Origin: Oscillospiraceae bacterium
Lineage (GTDB): Bacteria > Bacillota > Clostridia > Oscillospirales > Oscillospiraceae
Length of the DNA: 36,596 nt
Direction: 5' to 3'
Assembly: GCA_017445875.1 (NCBI GenBank)
Contig: JAFSRZ010000004.1
Coordinates: 1 to 36,596, forward strand
In this document: piece by piece, positions 23,638-33,000 of the stretch
Layout: every line of letters begins with the position of its first letter
How positions within the stretch are numbered: the first letter of the stretch is position 1
Notes under the pieces: model-generated
Database searches by the model: none
The model's input: the letters and a program-made list of their open reading frames with translations, nothing else
What the model was told of the DNA's origin: nothing
Made by a program: the position numbers and the translations under genes

Positions 23638-23667
23638 AATATACCAGAAACGTTTCCGTGCTGTCAA
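23638..23667 (-). promoter_or_regulatory. holB promoter
   Basis: Minus strand: perfect TTGACA (23667-23662), 18-bp spacer, TATATT (23643-23638) with TGG directly before the -10 as an extended element. Confidence 0.75.
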
Positions 23668-23759
23668 CTGATTTTCGTGTAAAGGCGTGATTTTTGCCCC
23701 GCCGCGAAGGTGTCCCCCGAAAAAAGAACGCAAAAACCGGAAAAGTCCGGGGAAACCTG

Positions 23760-23788
23760 TTGCGGAACAGAAAAGTTTCGTATATAAT
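23760..23788 (+). promoter_or_regulatory. hprK operon promoter
   Basis: TTGCGG (23760-23765), 17-bp spacer, perfect TATAAT (23783-23788). The -35 is weak. It is divergent from the holB promoter. Confidence 0.6.
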
Positions 23789-23856
23789 AGGTGAAAATTG
23801 ACAGGCTGTCCGTACAGCCTTGGGGCGGCGCGGTTGCGCGGAAAGGTGAGGTTGCC

Positions 23857-24783
23857 ATGAACGCGAAAGGCTTGAAAATCAGTGACTTTGTGGAAGCGCT
23901 GAATTTGGAGGTCATCTACAAGGGGACGGATTACGATACCTCCCTGCTGACCATTACGGACGTGAACCGGCCGGGACTGCAATTCGTGAACTTCTACGAC
24001 TACTTTGACCCGCGCCGTCTACAGGTTATCGGCAAGGCCGAGAGCATGTACTTGACAGGTTTCACCAGCGAACAGCGGCGCAGAAGTTTCGATTCCCTGT
24101 TCCAGTACAACATTCCGGCGATGGTCATTACACGCGGTCTCGACTGTTTCCCGGAGTGTCTGGACAGCGCCAAAGCCCACGGACGGACACTGTTGCAAAG
24201 TCAGGAAACAACCGTCAATTTCTCCAGCCACGCCATAGACTTTCTGACGCGCCGCCTTGCGCCGTTCACGGTACAGCACGGCGTACTGTTGGAGATTTAC
24301 GGCGAGGGCGTCATGATTACCGGAGAATCCGGTGTCGGCAAAAGTGAAGTGTCGATGGAATTGATTATGCGCGGACACCGCCTTGTCGCCGACGACGCCG
24401 TAGAACTGCGCCGGATTTCTGACGAGTTAATCGGCACCGCCCCGGAGGTCATACGGCACTACATCGAACTGCGCGGTATCGGTGTCATTGACGTGCGGCA
24501 GTTGCTGGGCATGCGCGCCATTAAGCTGGAAACTACACTCGACCTTGTCATACACTTCGAGCCGTGGGACCAGACCAAATTTTATGACCGTCTGGGCATT
24601 GAAACCAACTTCACGAAAATTCTGGACATTCCCGTACCGATTATGACAATTCCGGTGCGTCCGGGGCGGAATCTGGCAAGTATCGTGGAAGTGGCGACCA
24701 TGAACAACCGTCACCGTCAGTTCGGCGGCAACGCCGCGCAGGAACTCGAACGGCGTATCAATTCCCTTGCCGACGGCATGTGA
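23857..24783 (+). CDS. hprK: HPr kinase/phosphorylase
   Basis: Bifunctional enzyme that phosphorylates HPr on a serine, or removes that phosphate, to set carbon catabolite control in Gram-positives. The 308-residue protein has an N-terminal HPrK domain and a C-terminal kinase domain with HGVLLEIYG (catalytic H141), the Walker A GESGVGKS (156-163), the LVADDAVEL aspartates and the family signature ELRGIGVIDVRQLLG. GAAAGGTGAG precedes this ATG; the open frame back to 23791 has no such site. A 7-bp hairpin (GCGTTTT/AAAACGC, 24787-24807) follows the stop without a clear T-run, so read-through to murB is likely. Confidence 0.97.
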   Translation: MNAKGLKISDFVEALNLEVIYKGTDYDTSLLTITDVNRPGLQFVNFYDYFDPRRLQVIGKAESMYLTGFTSEQRRRSFDSLFQYNIPAMVITRGLDCFPECLDSAKAHGRTLLQSQETTVNFSSHAIDFLTRRLAPFTVQHGVLLEIYGEGVMITGESGVGKSEVSMELIMRGHRLVADDAVELRRISDELIGTAPEVIRHYIELRGIGVIDVRQLLGMRAIKLETTLDLVIHFEPWDQTKFYDRLGIETNFTKILDIPVPIMTIPVRPGRNLASIVEVATMNNRHRQFGGNAAQELERRINSLADGM

Positions 24784-24850
24784 CAGGCGTTTTTCCCGCG
24801 AAAACGCATAGACTGTATAGAGACGGAACGCATTGGAGGGAAGCGTATAT

Positions 24851-25762
24851 ATGGACTGGAAAACCGAATTTGACCGCAGAATGTCCGTATTTCCGGGCGT
24901 GAAGGTTCTGCCGGATGAGCCTATGAAGCGTCACACGTCTTTCCGCACGGGCGGCGCGGCGTCCCGGATGGCCTTCCCGAAAAACGCCGGGGAATTTATA
25001 TTAGTGCTGTCCAGTGTGCCGGACGACGCCCCGGAACCGTTCGTCATGGGTAGCGGTACGAACTTACTCGCGCCCGATACCGGCCTTGACCGCCTGATTA
25101 TCAATACCCGCGACATGCGCAAACTCGAACCCGGTCCCGACCCCTATACAATCTTCGCGGCGGCGGGATGTTCGCTCCGGCAGGCGGCGGAGTTCGCGTG
25201 TACGCGGGGGCTGACGGGCTTGGAGTTCGCGCACGGTATCCCCGGCACAGTCGGCGGCGGCGTGTGCATGAATGCCGGTGCCTATGACGGGGAAATGTCA
25301 CAAGTTTTGTCGGGGGCGCTGGTGCTGTCGGACATGGACATCTCGTATCTGTCCGTGGACGCGCTCGAATTGTCGTACCGTCACAGCATTGTCATGGAAC
25401 AGTCCCGGACGTACGTTTTACAAGCCCTGTTCCGTCTGCGTCCGGGTTCCCCGGCGGATATCCGCGCCAAAATGGAACACCTCTTGAGCCGCCGCAAAGC
25501 CTCCCAGCCGTTGGAGTTCCCCAGCGCCGGGAGTACGTTCAAGCGTCCGCCCGGACACTACGCCGGAACGCTTATCGAGCAATGCGGCCTGAAAGGTTTA
25601 CGCGTCGGCGGCGCGGAGGTGTCGACGAAACACGCCGGATTTGTCATCAATCGCGGCGACGCCACAAGCGCCGATATTCTGGCGGTTATCCGCGAAGTAC
25701 AGAAGCGCGTGTTCGACAAGACCGGCGTCACGCTGGAACCCGAAGTACGAATTTTAGAGTAA
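24851..25762 (+). CDS. murB: UDP-N-acetylenolpyruvoylglucosamine reductase
   Basis: FAD- and NADPH-dependent enzyme that forms UDP-MurNAc for peptidoglycan. The 303-residue product shows KRHTSFRTGG, the FAD-binding GSGTNLL, AHGIPGTVGGGVCMNAGAY, the catalytic serine segment AGSTFKRP, and C-terminal LRVGGAEVSTKHAGFVIN with PEVRIL, typical of the type II (Gram-positive) form. GGAGGG at 24835-24840 lies ten bases before the ATG. Its place between hprK and rapZ matches the clostridial arrangement that links wall synthesis with carbon control. Confidence 0.97.
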   Translation: MDWKTEFDRRMSVFPGVKVLPDEPMKRHTSFRTGGAASRMAFPKNAGEFILVLSSVPDDAPEPFVMGSGTNLLAPDTGLDRLIINTRDMRKLEPGPDPYTIFAAAGCSLRQAAEFACTRGLTGLEFAHGIPGTVGGGVCMNAGAYDGEMSQVLSGALVLSDMDISYLSVDALELSYRHSIVMEQSRTYVLQALFRLRPGSPADIRAKMEHLLSRRKASQPLEFPSAGSTFKRPPGHYAGTLIEQCGLKGLRVGGAEVSTKHAGFVINRGDATSADILAVIREVQKRVFDKTGVTLEPEVRILE

Positions 25763-25790
25763 CTCCACACTCCGAAAGAAGGCAAGTTCT

Positions 25791-26657
25791 ATGGAAATTT
25801 TAATCATCTCCGGCCTGTCCGGGGCGGGCAAGAGCAAGACGGCCTCCTTTTTAGAGGATATGGGGTTCTACATCGTCGACAACATGCCCGCCGCCATGAT
25901 TCTGAAATTCTCGGAGTTCTGCGCGGTCGCCGGAAGCCGTTACCGGCGCGTGGCGCTTGTCTACGACGTACGCACCGCCGAAACCCCGTCCGACTTCTTT
26001 GAGGTCTTGGAGAAACTCAAGGGCATGGAGACGCTTTCCTGTCGTATGCTCTTTCTGGAAGCGTCGCCGGAAATCATCATCCACCGCTATAAAGAATCGC
26101 GCCGCATGCACCCGCTCCACGATATGGCGGACTCTCTCGACGAGGCTGTCCGCATGGAACGGGACTTCATGTGGCCTGTGCGGCAGCGCGCCGATTATAT
26201 CATTGATACGTCCCGCATTTCGACGGCGCGTCTCCGGCAGGAATTGTTAAACCTGTTCGGGGAATCGGGCGAGAAAGGCGGCATGACGGTCAATATTATC
26301 TCATTCGGGTTCAAGTACGGTCTCCCGCTGGAAGCCGACCTTGTCTTTGACGTGCGCTTCATGCCAAATCCGTTCTACATAGCGGATTTGCGCAACCTTA
26401 CCGGACTGGACAAAGCCGTTTCGGACTACGTTTTCAGTTTCCCGCAGACATCCGAGTTTCTAAAGCATATCGGCGAACTGCTGACATTTTCGCTTCCGCT
26501 GTACGCGCAGGAGGGGAAAACGGGTCTCGTGATTGCCATTGGCTGTACCGGCGGACATCACCGCTCCGTGGCTATCGCGCACGAAATCGTGAACCGGATT
26601 CGGGAACAGGGCTATCCCGTCACCGAGGTTCACCGCGACATGGGGAGGGGGGACTGA
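25791..26657 (+). CDS. rapZ: RNase adapter / nucleotide-binding protein RapZ (YvcJ)
   Basis: The 288-residue P-loop protein has Walker A GLSGAGKS at residues 8-15, EDMGFYIVDNMP, and the conserved C-terminal block ending IGCTGGHHRSVAIAHEI. In E. coli the homologue binds GlcN6P and guides RNase E to a small RNA; in Bacillus YvcJ hydrolyses GTP, and its target is less clear. It lies 28 nt after murB and 5 nt before yvcK, the standard rapZ-yvcK-whiA cluster. Confidence 0.96.
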   Translation: MEILIISGLSGAGKSKTASFLEDMGFYIVDNMPAAMILKFSEFCAVAGSRYRRVALVYDVRTAETPSDFFEVLEKLKGMETLSCRMLFLEASPEIIIHRYKESRRMHPLHDMADSLDEAVRMERDFMWPVRQRADYIIDTSRISTARLRQELLNLFGESGEKGGMTVNIISFGFKYGLPLEADLVFDVRFMPNPFYIADLRNLTGLDKAVSDYVFSFPQTSEFLKHIGELLTFSLPLYAQEGKTGLVIAIGCTGGHHRSVAIAHEIVNRIREQGYPVTEVHRDMGRGD

Positions 26658-26662
26658 CTTCC

Positions 26663-27694
26663 ATGGCACGCAGACAGGAAACGTACCGGGTTCCGCGTAC
26701 CTACGGGCCGAAAATTGTCGCCATTGGCGGCGGACACGGCCTGTCGAATCTGCTCCGGGGTCTGAAAGAGTATTCCAGAAACATTTCCGCCATTGTGACA
26801 GTCGCCGACGACGGCGGCGGCTCCGGCATGCTTCGACAAGATTTGGGAATGCCCCCGCCGGGGGATATCCGAATGTGCTGTGAAGCGCTGGCAAACACGG
26901 AATCAGTCTTGAAAGATTTGATTCATTACCGGTTCAAAGAGGGCGCGTTGACCGGGCAGAGTTTCGGAAACTTACTGTTAGCCGCGCTGAACGGGATTTC
27001 GCCGTCTTTCGACGCGGCGGTAGCGCGGATGAGTGAAGTTCTGGCGATTACGGGGCGCGTTTTGCCCGTCACGACCGCCGATGTCAGATTGGAAGCCACT
27101 TTCGAGAACGGTACTTCCGTCGTCGGGGAATCCATCATTTCCAAGTACAAGAAGCAGGCCGATTGCCGTATATCGCATGTCCGACTGATTCCGGAGGACG
27201 CGAAAGCGTTACCCGCCGCACTGAAAGCTATCAAAGACGCCGAACTGATTATCTTAGGCCCCGGAAGCCTGTACACAAGCGTCATACCGAACCTGTTAGT
27301 AGACGGCATTGTCCGGGCTATCCGGCGTTCCGGCGCTATGAAAATCTATATCTGCAATGTCATGACCGAGGACGGCGAAACCGAACATTACACCGTCTCC
27401 GACCATATCGCGGCGATTTTCAAGCACTCCGCGCCGGGACTGTTCCCGCTTTGTCTGGCGAGTTCGAGCCGCGTACCGAAAAGCGCCGCCGCACGTTACG
27501 CCTTGGAGGGTGCCGCCCCGATTGTGCTGGACACCGAACGCTGTCAAAAACTGGGCGTGGAAGTCGTAAGCCGTCCGCTGTCGACGGTCAAGGAGGGACG
27601 CGTACTCCATCACTTTCAGCGGCTGGCGCGGGAAGTTTTGGTACTGTATTCGGAACGGGCGTTCCGTGTCGCCGGAGACCGTTTCCAGTCTTGA
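26663..27694 (+). CDS. yvcK: YvcK / CofD-like gluconeogenesis factor
   Basis: The 343-residue protein has the CofD-like nucleotide fold: VAIGGGHGLSNLLRGLKEY near the N-terminus, TVADDGGGSGMLRQDLGMPPPGD, and the FGNLLLAAL and LGPGSLYTSVIPNLLV blocks. In Bacillus, YvcK binds UDP-GlcNAc and is needed for growth and wall synthesis on gluconeogenic carbon. A G-rich Shine-Dalgarno stretch (GGGAGGGGGG) overlaps the end of rapZ nine bases upstream. It sits between rapZ and whiA as expected. Confidence 0.96.
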   Translation: MARRQETYRVPRTYGPKIVAIGGGHGLSNLLRGLKEYSRNISAIVTVADDGGGSGMLRQDLGMPPPGDIRMCCEALANTESVLKDLIHYRFKEGALTGQSFGNLLLAALNGISPSFDAAVARMSEVLAITGRVLPVTTADVRLEATFENGTSVVGESIISKYKKQADCRISHVRLIPEDAKALPAALKAIKDAELIILGPGSLYTSVIPNLLVDGIVRAIRRSGAMKIYICNVMTEDGETEHYTVSDHIAAIFKHSAPGLFPLCLASSSRVPKSAAARYALEGAAPIVLDTERCQKLGVEVVSRPLSTVKEGRVLHHFQRLAREVLVLYSERAFRVAGDRFQS

Positions 27695-27716
27695 TATTAC
27701 GAGAGGAGGCGCGGCG

Positions 27717-28634
27717 TTGTCTTTTTCGTTTGAAACTAAACAAGAACTCTGCCGCGTCCCGGTGCAAAAACTTTGTTGCGCACGCGCCGAGGCCTACGGA
27801 ATCCTGCTCTACTGCAATACCTTCCAGTACGGGGAAGTCCGCATTATCACGGAAAATCAGTCTTTCGCGGCGCGACTGCCCCGACTGTTCCACCGGGCGT
27901 TCCGCCTGCGCTTCGACACACTCCCCGATTTCAGCGCCCCCGGCAAGTACGTTTTCCGCTTCGACGCCCCCGAAAAACTGCGGCACATTATCGGCATTCT
28001 GGGCTACGACCCCCGTCAGACGCCCATTCTGCATATCAACTTTGCCCTGCTGGAGGACGACTGTTGCCGTGCGGCATTCCTGCGGGGGGTGTTCTTCGCG
28101 GGCGGGAGTGTCACCGACCCCCGGAAGCGCTACCATCTCGAACTGCTGACTTCCCACGCCCAAGTGGGGCGCGAACTGCAAGCGCTTCTCCGGGACTTGG
28201 AGTACCAGTCGAAAACATTACAGCGTAACGGCGCGTTTATCACGTACTTTAAGCAGAGCGGACAAATCGCCGACTTCCTGCGGCTTATCGGCGCGCCGGA
28301 CGCCGCCGGGCGTCTGCTCGACACCAAAGACGAAAAGCGTCTGCGGAACAGCGTCAACCGCCGCCTCAACTGCGACACCGCCAACGTTGACAAATCCGTC
28401 GAGGCCTCCCGCGAACAGGCCGAGGCAATCCGCAAACTCCGGGACAGCGGACAATTGGAACTGCTGTCGGACAAGTTACAGTTGACGGCGGCTCTGCGGC
28501 TGGAATACCCGGAACTGTCGCTCAGCGAACTGGCGGAGGAGTTTGACCCGCCCGTGACAAAATCCTGTCTCAATCACCGTCTGCGCAAGCTCACGGAACT
28601 GGCGGGAATAGAGAATACAGAGAAGGATGTTTAA
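27717..28634 (+). CDS. whiA: WhiA, DNA-binding protein
   Basis: WhiA has a LAGLIDADG-like N-terminal region that has lost nuclease activity and a C-terminal helix-turn-helix; it affects cell division and chromosome segregation in Bacillus and sporulation in Streptomyces. The 305-residue product begins SFSFETKQELCRV, contains AFLRGVFFAGGSVTDPRKRYHLEL, and ends with the HTH LSLSELAEEFDPPVTKSCLNHRL. The start is TTG at 27717, set by GAGAGGAGG seven bases upstream. An upstream in-frame ATG at 27666 lies inside yvcK and is unlikely. The TTG may lower expression relative to yvcK. Confidence 0.95.
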   Translation: MSFSFETKQELCRVPVQKLCCARAEAYGILLYCNTFQYGEVRIITENQSFAARLPRLFHRAFRLRFDTLPDFSAPGKYVFRFDAPEKLRHIIGILGYDPRQTPILHINFALLEDDCCRAAFLRGVFFAGGSVTDPRKRYHLELLTSHAQVGRELQALLRDLEYQSKTLQRNGAFITYFKQSGQIADFLRLIGAPDAAGRLLDTKDEKRLRNSVNRRLNCDTANVDKSVEASREQAEAIRKLRDSGQLELLSDKLQLTAALRLEYPELSLSELAEEFDPPVTKSCLNHRLRKLTELAGIENTEKDV

Positions 28635-28639
28635 TTACC

Positions 28640-29533
28640 ATGCTGGATATGTGGCATAACCTGTTAAGCGTCACGCCGTGGCGCGACATTTTGTCGGAAA
28701 CCGAAATTCCGGGCGTTGTGACGCTTCCCGACGGCTGGACTGTCGAAACGTTTCTGCTTGCGGTCGTCGGCATTCCGCTGGCGTTACTCGTACTGCACTT
28801 CGTACGCGTGATTCTGATAACGGTATCCGGGCGGAAGTACCGCGCCCTCCGCGCCATGAATCAGGCTTGCGCGTTTGACCGCGGAATCCGGGAGCGTTAC
28901 GAGTACAAGGTCAATCTCACGTCCCGGAAGCAGTTGGAGCGCTACGACTTCGAGCGCTTCTTTCTGGACGAGTACACGCGCAATCCGCAAGCGTTCGGCG
29001 CGGTACTCGAAAGCGCCCTCAACAACGAGAAAAAGTACCGGAAATACAAGGCCGATGTCGAACAGTTGTTAGGCGTCAAGCCGGGCGAGGCGGCGAAAGT
29101 CCGCTTTTTCGACCCGTTGGAAGTCAAGATATGCAAGCGGCATTTGTTAAAACCGGTTCCGCCGCCGATATTCCACTGTACGGCGGAGTACGTCAGCCCC
29201 AAGGGGAAAACCAGTTCCACACGAACCGCCGATTTCAACGTGAAGCAAATGGAGGCTATCGGGAAGCAGTACAAAAGGAACGTTGATTTTCAGGCGTCCA
29301 AGGCGTATCAGAGAAGCCTCATGACTGACTCGTTACGCTATGATATCATGAAGCGCGACAATTTCCGTTGCGTGTTGTGCGGACGTACCGCGAAAGAGGG
29401 CGTCAAACTGCACGTCGACCACATTCTACCGGTTGCCAAGGGCGGGAAAACTGTCCCGGAAAATCTGCGGACACTCTGCGACCAGTGCAATTTGGGCAAA
29501 AGCGACAAATACGACCCGAAAGGCGTCAACTGA
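28640..29533 (+). CDS. Membrane-anchored HNH endonuclease-like protein
   Basis: The 297-residue protein has one strong hydrophobic segment at about 37-62 (ETFLLAVVGIPLALLVLHFV...) followed by basic residues, so the bulk is probably cytoplasmic. A middle region of about 150 residues is unfamiliar. The last 60 residues form a textbook HNH domain: RDNFRCVLCG, LHVDHILPVAKGG, ENLRTLCDQCNLGKSD, with both zinc CxxC pairs and the catalytic histidine in VDHI. Such domains nick or cut DNA. A membrane anchor on an HNH protein is unusual and could suggest action on incoming DNA, but that is inference. The gene begins 5 nt after whiA and interrupts the usual whiA-dnaE neighbourhood. Function unknown. Confidence 0.85.
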   Translation: MLDMWHNLLSVTPWRDILSETEIPGVVTLPDGWTVETFLLAVVGIPLALLVLHFVRVILITVSGRKYRALRAMNQACAFDRGIRERYEYKVNLTSRKQLERYDFERFFLDEYTRNPQAFGAVLESALNNEKKYRKYKADVEQLLGVKPGEAAKVRFFDPLEVKICKRHLLKPVPPPIFHCTAEYVSPKGKTSSTRTADFNVKQMEAIGKQYKRNVDFQASKAYQRSLMTDSLRYDIMKRDNFRCVLCGRTAKEGVKLHVDHILPVAKGGKTVPENLRTLCDQCNLGKSDKYDPKGVN

Positions 29534-29551
29534 CACAAAGGAGTATCAGAC

Positions 29552-30004
29552 ATGAACAGAACAGACAAGGCTTGCAAATATCACGAAAGCGGGTGCAACT
29601 GCTGTCAAAGCGTAGTGGCGGCGTTTTCGGACGTGACCGGGCTCAGCGAGGCCGAAAGCATGCGTATCGGCGGCGGCTTCGGGAGCGGTGCCGGAACCGG
29701 CGAATTATGCGGCGCGATTACGGGCGCGGTCATAACACTGGGCATGCTGGCACCTGTCGACCCGAACAACCCCGCCGCCGTCAAAAGACAGGCCGTGGCG
29801 CTGTCGAAAGAGTTTCAGGCGCGTTTCAAGGAGAAATTCGGCGCGCTGCGCTGTCAGGAACTGTTACCGTTACGCTACGAACCCGACGACGCCACCCCCG
29901 CCGCGAAACGTCTGGGCTTGACCGCTCAACAACACTGCCGCATTATGATTGTCACGGCGGCGGAGATTGTGGAGGCCATGATTTCCGAGCGCGGTTTAGC
30001 GTAA
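29552..30004 (+). CDS. C_GCAxxG_C_C family cysteine-rich protein
   Basis: The 150-residue soluble protein matches the C_GCAxxG_C_C family (probable redox or metal-binding): an N-terminal SGCNCCQSVVAAF segment (C15, C17, C18), a glycine-rich GGGFGSGAGTGELCGAITGAV block, then RCQELL and a final QHCRIM cysteine. The spacing of cysteines fits the family, though the first motif has CNCC where many members have CA. The biochemical role of the family is not established. AAAGGAG precedes the ATG. It stands between the HNH gene and dnaE in the same orientation, with short gaps, so it is probably carried on the same message. Confidence 0.88.
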   Translation: MNRTDKACKYHESGCNCCQSVVAAFSDVTGLSEAESMRIGGGFGSGAGTGELCGAITGAVITLGMLAPVDPNNPAAVKRQAVALSKEFQARFKEKFGALRCQELLPLRYEPDDATPAAKRLGLTAQQHCRIMIVTAAEIVEAMISERGLA

Positions 30005-30030
30005 ATTCACACACTCCCGGAGGTGATTTC

Positions 30031-33000
30031 GTGGCGTTCGTACACTTACATTTGCACACGGAATACAGTTTGCTTGACGGCTTTTGCCGGATTTCCAAAC
30101 TCCCGGAACGCTTGAAGGAGTTAGGCCAAACGGCTTGCGCGATTACCGACCACGGCGTGATGTACGGCGTCATAGACTTTTACCGCGCATGCAAGGACGC
30201 CGGAATCAAGCCCATTATCGGCTGTGAAGTGTACGTCGCGCCGCGAGGCCGGACACGCTTCGATAAAGTCCGCGAGTTCGACGCCGAAAACCGTCACTTG
30301 GTTCTGCTGTGCGAAAATGAAGAGGGCTACCGGAATTTGTCCTACATGGTGTCCATGGCATGGACGGAAGGCTTTTACTTTCGCCCACGCGTTGACATGG
30401 ACTTGTTGCGCGAACATCACGCCGGACTGATTGCGCTTTCGGCGTGTCTGGCGGGGGAACTCCCCCGACTGTTGCGCGGCGGCGATTACGAGGCCGCTAA
30501 ACAGTACGCGCTCGAAATGCAAGACTTATTCGGCGAAAATCACTATTACATGGAGTTACAGAACCACGGCATTCCCGAACAGGCGGAAGTCAACCGGGAC
30601 ATTCTCCGCATACATCAGGAAACGGGCATTCCGATGGTCTGTACGAACGACGCGCATTACTTGCGCCCGGAGGACGCCGAAGCCCACGACATTTTACTGT
30701 GTATCCAGACCGCGAAAACACTCGACGACGAAAACCGTATGCGTTACGAGCCGCGCCGTTTTTACGTGCGGAGTGAGGAGGAAATGTCGGCGCTGTTCTC
30801 GACCTTTGAGGGCGCGTTGGAGAACACGTCCAGAATCGCCGACATGTGCAACCTTGAATTTACGTTCGGGAAGTACCACCTGCCCGAATACCAGTTGCCG
30901 CCCGGCTACGACAGTTTCTCCTACCTGAAAGAACTCTGTGACACCGGCTACCGGGAGCGTTACGGCGACAACGACAGTCACCGCGCACAATTAGAGTACG
31001 AACAGAACATGATTGACCGTATGGGATTCACGGACTACTTTTTGATAGTATCGGACTTTGTCCGCTACGCGAGAAGCGTCAAGATTCCGGTTGGCCCCGG
31101 ACGCGGAAGCGCGGCGGGGTCCATGGTCTCGTACTGTCTGCACATCACGGACATTGACCCGGTCAAGTACGGTCTCTATTTTGAGCGCTTCCTGAACCCG
31201 GAACGCGTCAGCATGCCCGACATTGACATGGATTTCGGCGACACCCGGCGCGGGGAAGTCGTGGAGTATGTGCGGCAGAAGTACGGACAAGACCGCGTGG
31301 CGCAAATCGTGACATTCGGCACGATGGCGGCGCGGGCGGTACTCCGTGATGTTGCCCGCGTCATGCGGATTCCGTACGCCGACGCCGACCAAATCGCCAA
31401 ACAGGTGCCGCCCGGCATTCATATGACACTCGACGACGCCTTGAAACTCTCAAAACCGCTCGCCGACATGTACCGCGACAAAGAGGAAGTCAGGCGGCTG
31501 ATTGATACGGCGCGTTCACTGGAAGGTATGCCCCGTAACGCCTCGACACACGCGGCGGGCGTCGTGATTACGCGCCGCGCCGTGTACGAGTACGTGCCGC
31601 TTGCCAAAAATGAAGATACCGTTGTATGTCAGTACGTGATGACGACGTTAGAGGAACTCGGCCTCTTGAAGATGGACTTCTTAGGCCTGCGAAACCTCAC
31701 GATTTTAGACGACGCCGTGAAACGTGTACAGGAACACGAACCCGGTTTCCGGCTGGAGGCTATCCCGGAGGACGACGCCCCCACATTCGACATGATTTCC
31801 AGCGGCAAAACATCCGGCGTGTTCCAGATTGAATCGGCGGGTATGACGGGCGTATGTGTCGGGCTGAAGCCCAAAAGCATTGAGGACATTACCGCCGTTA
31901 TAGCGCTGTACCGTCCGGGGCCGATGGACTCCATACCGCGCTTTATCGCCTGTGCCAGAGACCCCCGACAAGTGACGTACCGTCACCCGTCTTTGGAGCC
32001 GATATTATCCGTGACATACGGCTGTATCGTGTATCAGGAACAGGTTATCCAGATTTTCCAGCGGCTGGGCGGCTACTCTCTCGGACAGGCCGACATGGTA
32101 CGCCGTGCCATTTCCAAAAAGAAAGCCGCCCAAATCCAGCGGGAAAAGGACGCCTTTATACACGGCGACCCGGAACGGAATATTTCCGGCTGTGTGGTAA
32201 ACGGTATCCCGGAACCTGTCGCGGAGGCGATTTATCAAGAGATTTACGATTTCGCAAACTACGCGTTTAACAAGGCGCATGCTGTCGCCTACGCAGTGCT
32301 GGCGTACCAGACGGCGTATCTGAAATGCCACTACATGCGGGAGTACATGTCGGCGCTTCTGACTTCTGTGCTGGACAACTCCGACAAAATCGCGGAGTAC
32401 GTCAACGAGTGCAAAGATTTCGGGATTGCGCTGTTACCGCCTGATATCAACCGTTCGCGGGACGTGTTCACGGTGGAACCGGACGGTATCCGCTTCGGGC
32501 TGGCGGCTATCAAGAATGTCGGGCGCGGACTGATTACCGCCGCGTTGGAGGAACGCGACAAGCAAGGACAGTTTGTGTCACTGCAAGACTTTTGTGAGCG
32601 CATGAACAGCGCGGAACTCAACCGCCGGGCGTTGGAAAACCTGATTCACGCGGGGGCGTTCGACTGTACCGGCGCGAACCGCGCCCAAATGCTGGCGGTA
32701 CACGACAAAGTGTTACAGGACGTGACAGAGCGTCAGCGGCGGAACGTCTCCGGACAACTGGACATGTTCTCGTTAGGTTCGACAAACGCTACACGGGCGG
32801 CGGAAATCCCGTTGCCCGACATTCCCGAACGTCCGCCCATGGAACGGATGTTCATGGAGCGCGAAACGACCGGGCTGTACTTCTCCGGACACCCGATGGA
32901 CGCCTGCCGGGAGACCGTCGAACGCTTACAGATTCCGTCCATTGGTTCGATTCTGCGCGACTTCGAGCGCGACACCGGGCCGGTACAGTTCACCGACGGA

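Noticed and set aside
29368-30030. A 221-codon N-terminal extension of dnaE
   Set aside because: It overlaps the HNH and C_GCAxxG_C_C genes in other frames and reads as arginine-rich shadow sequence; GTG 30031 has a perfect Shine-Dalgarno site and gives the normal DnaE N-terminus.
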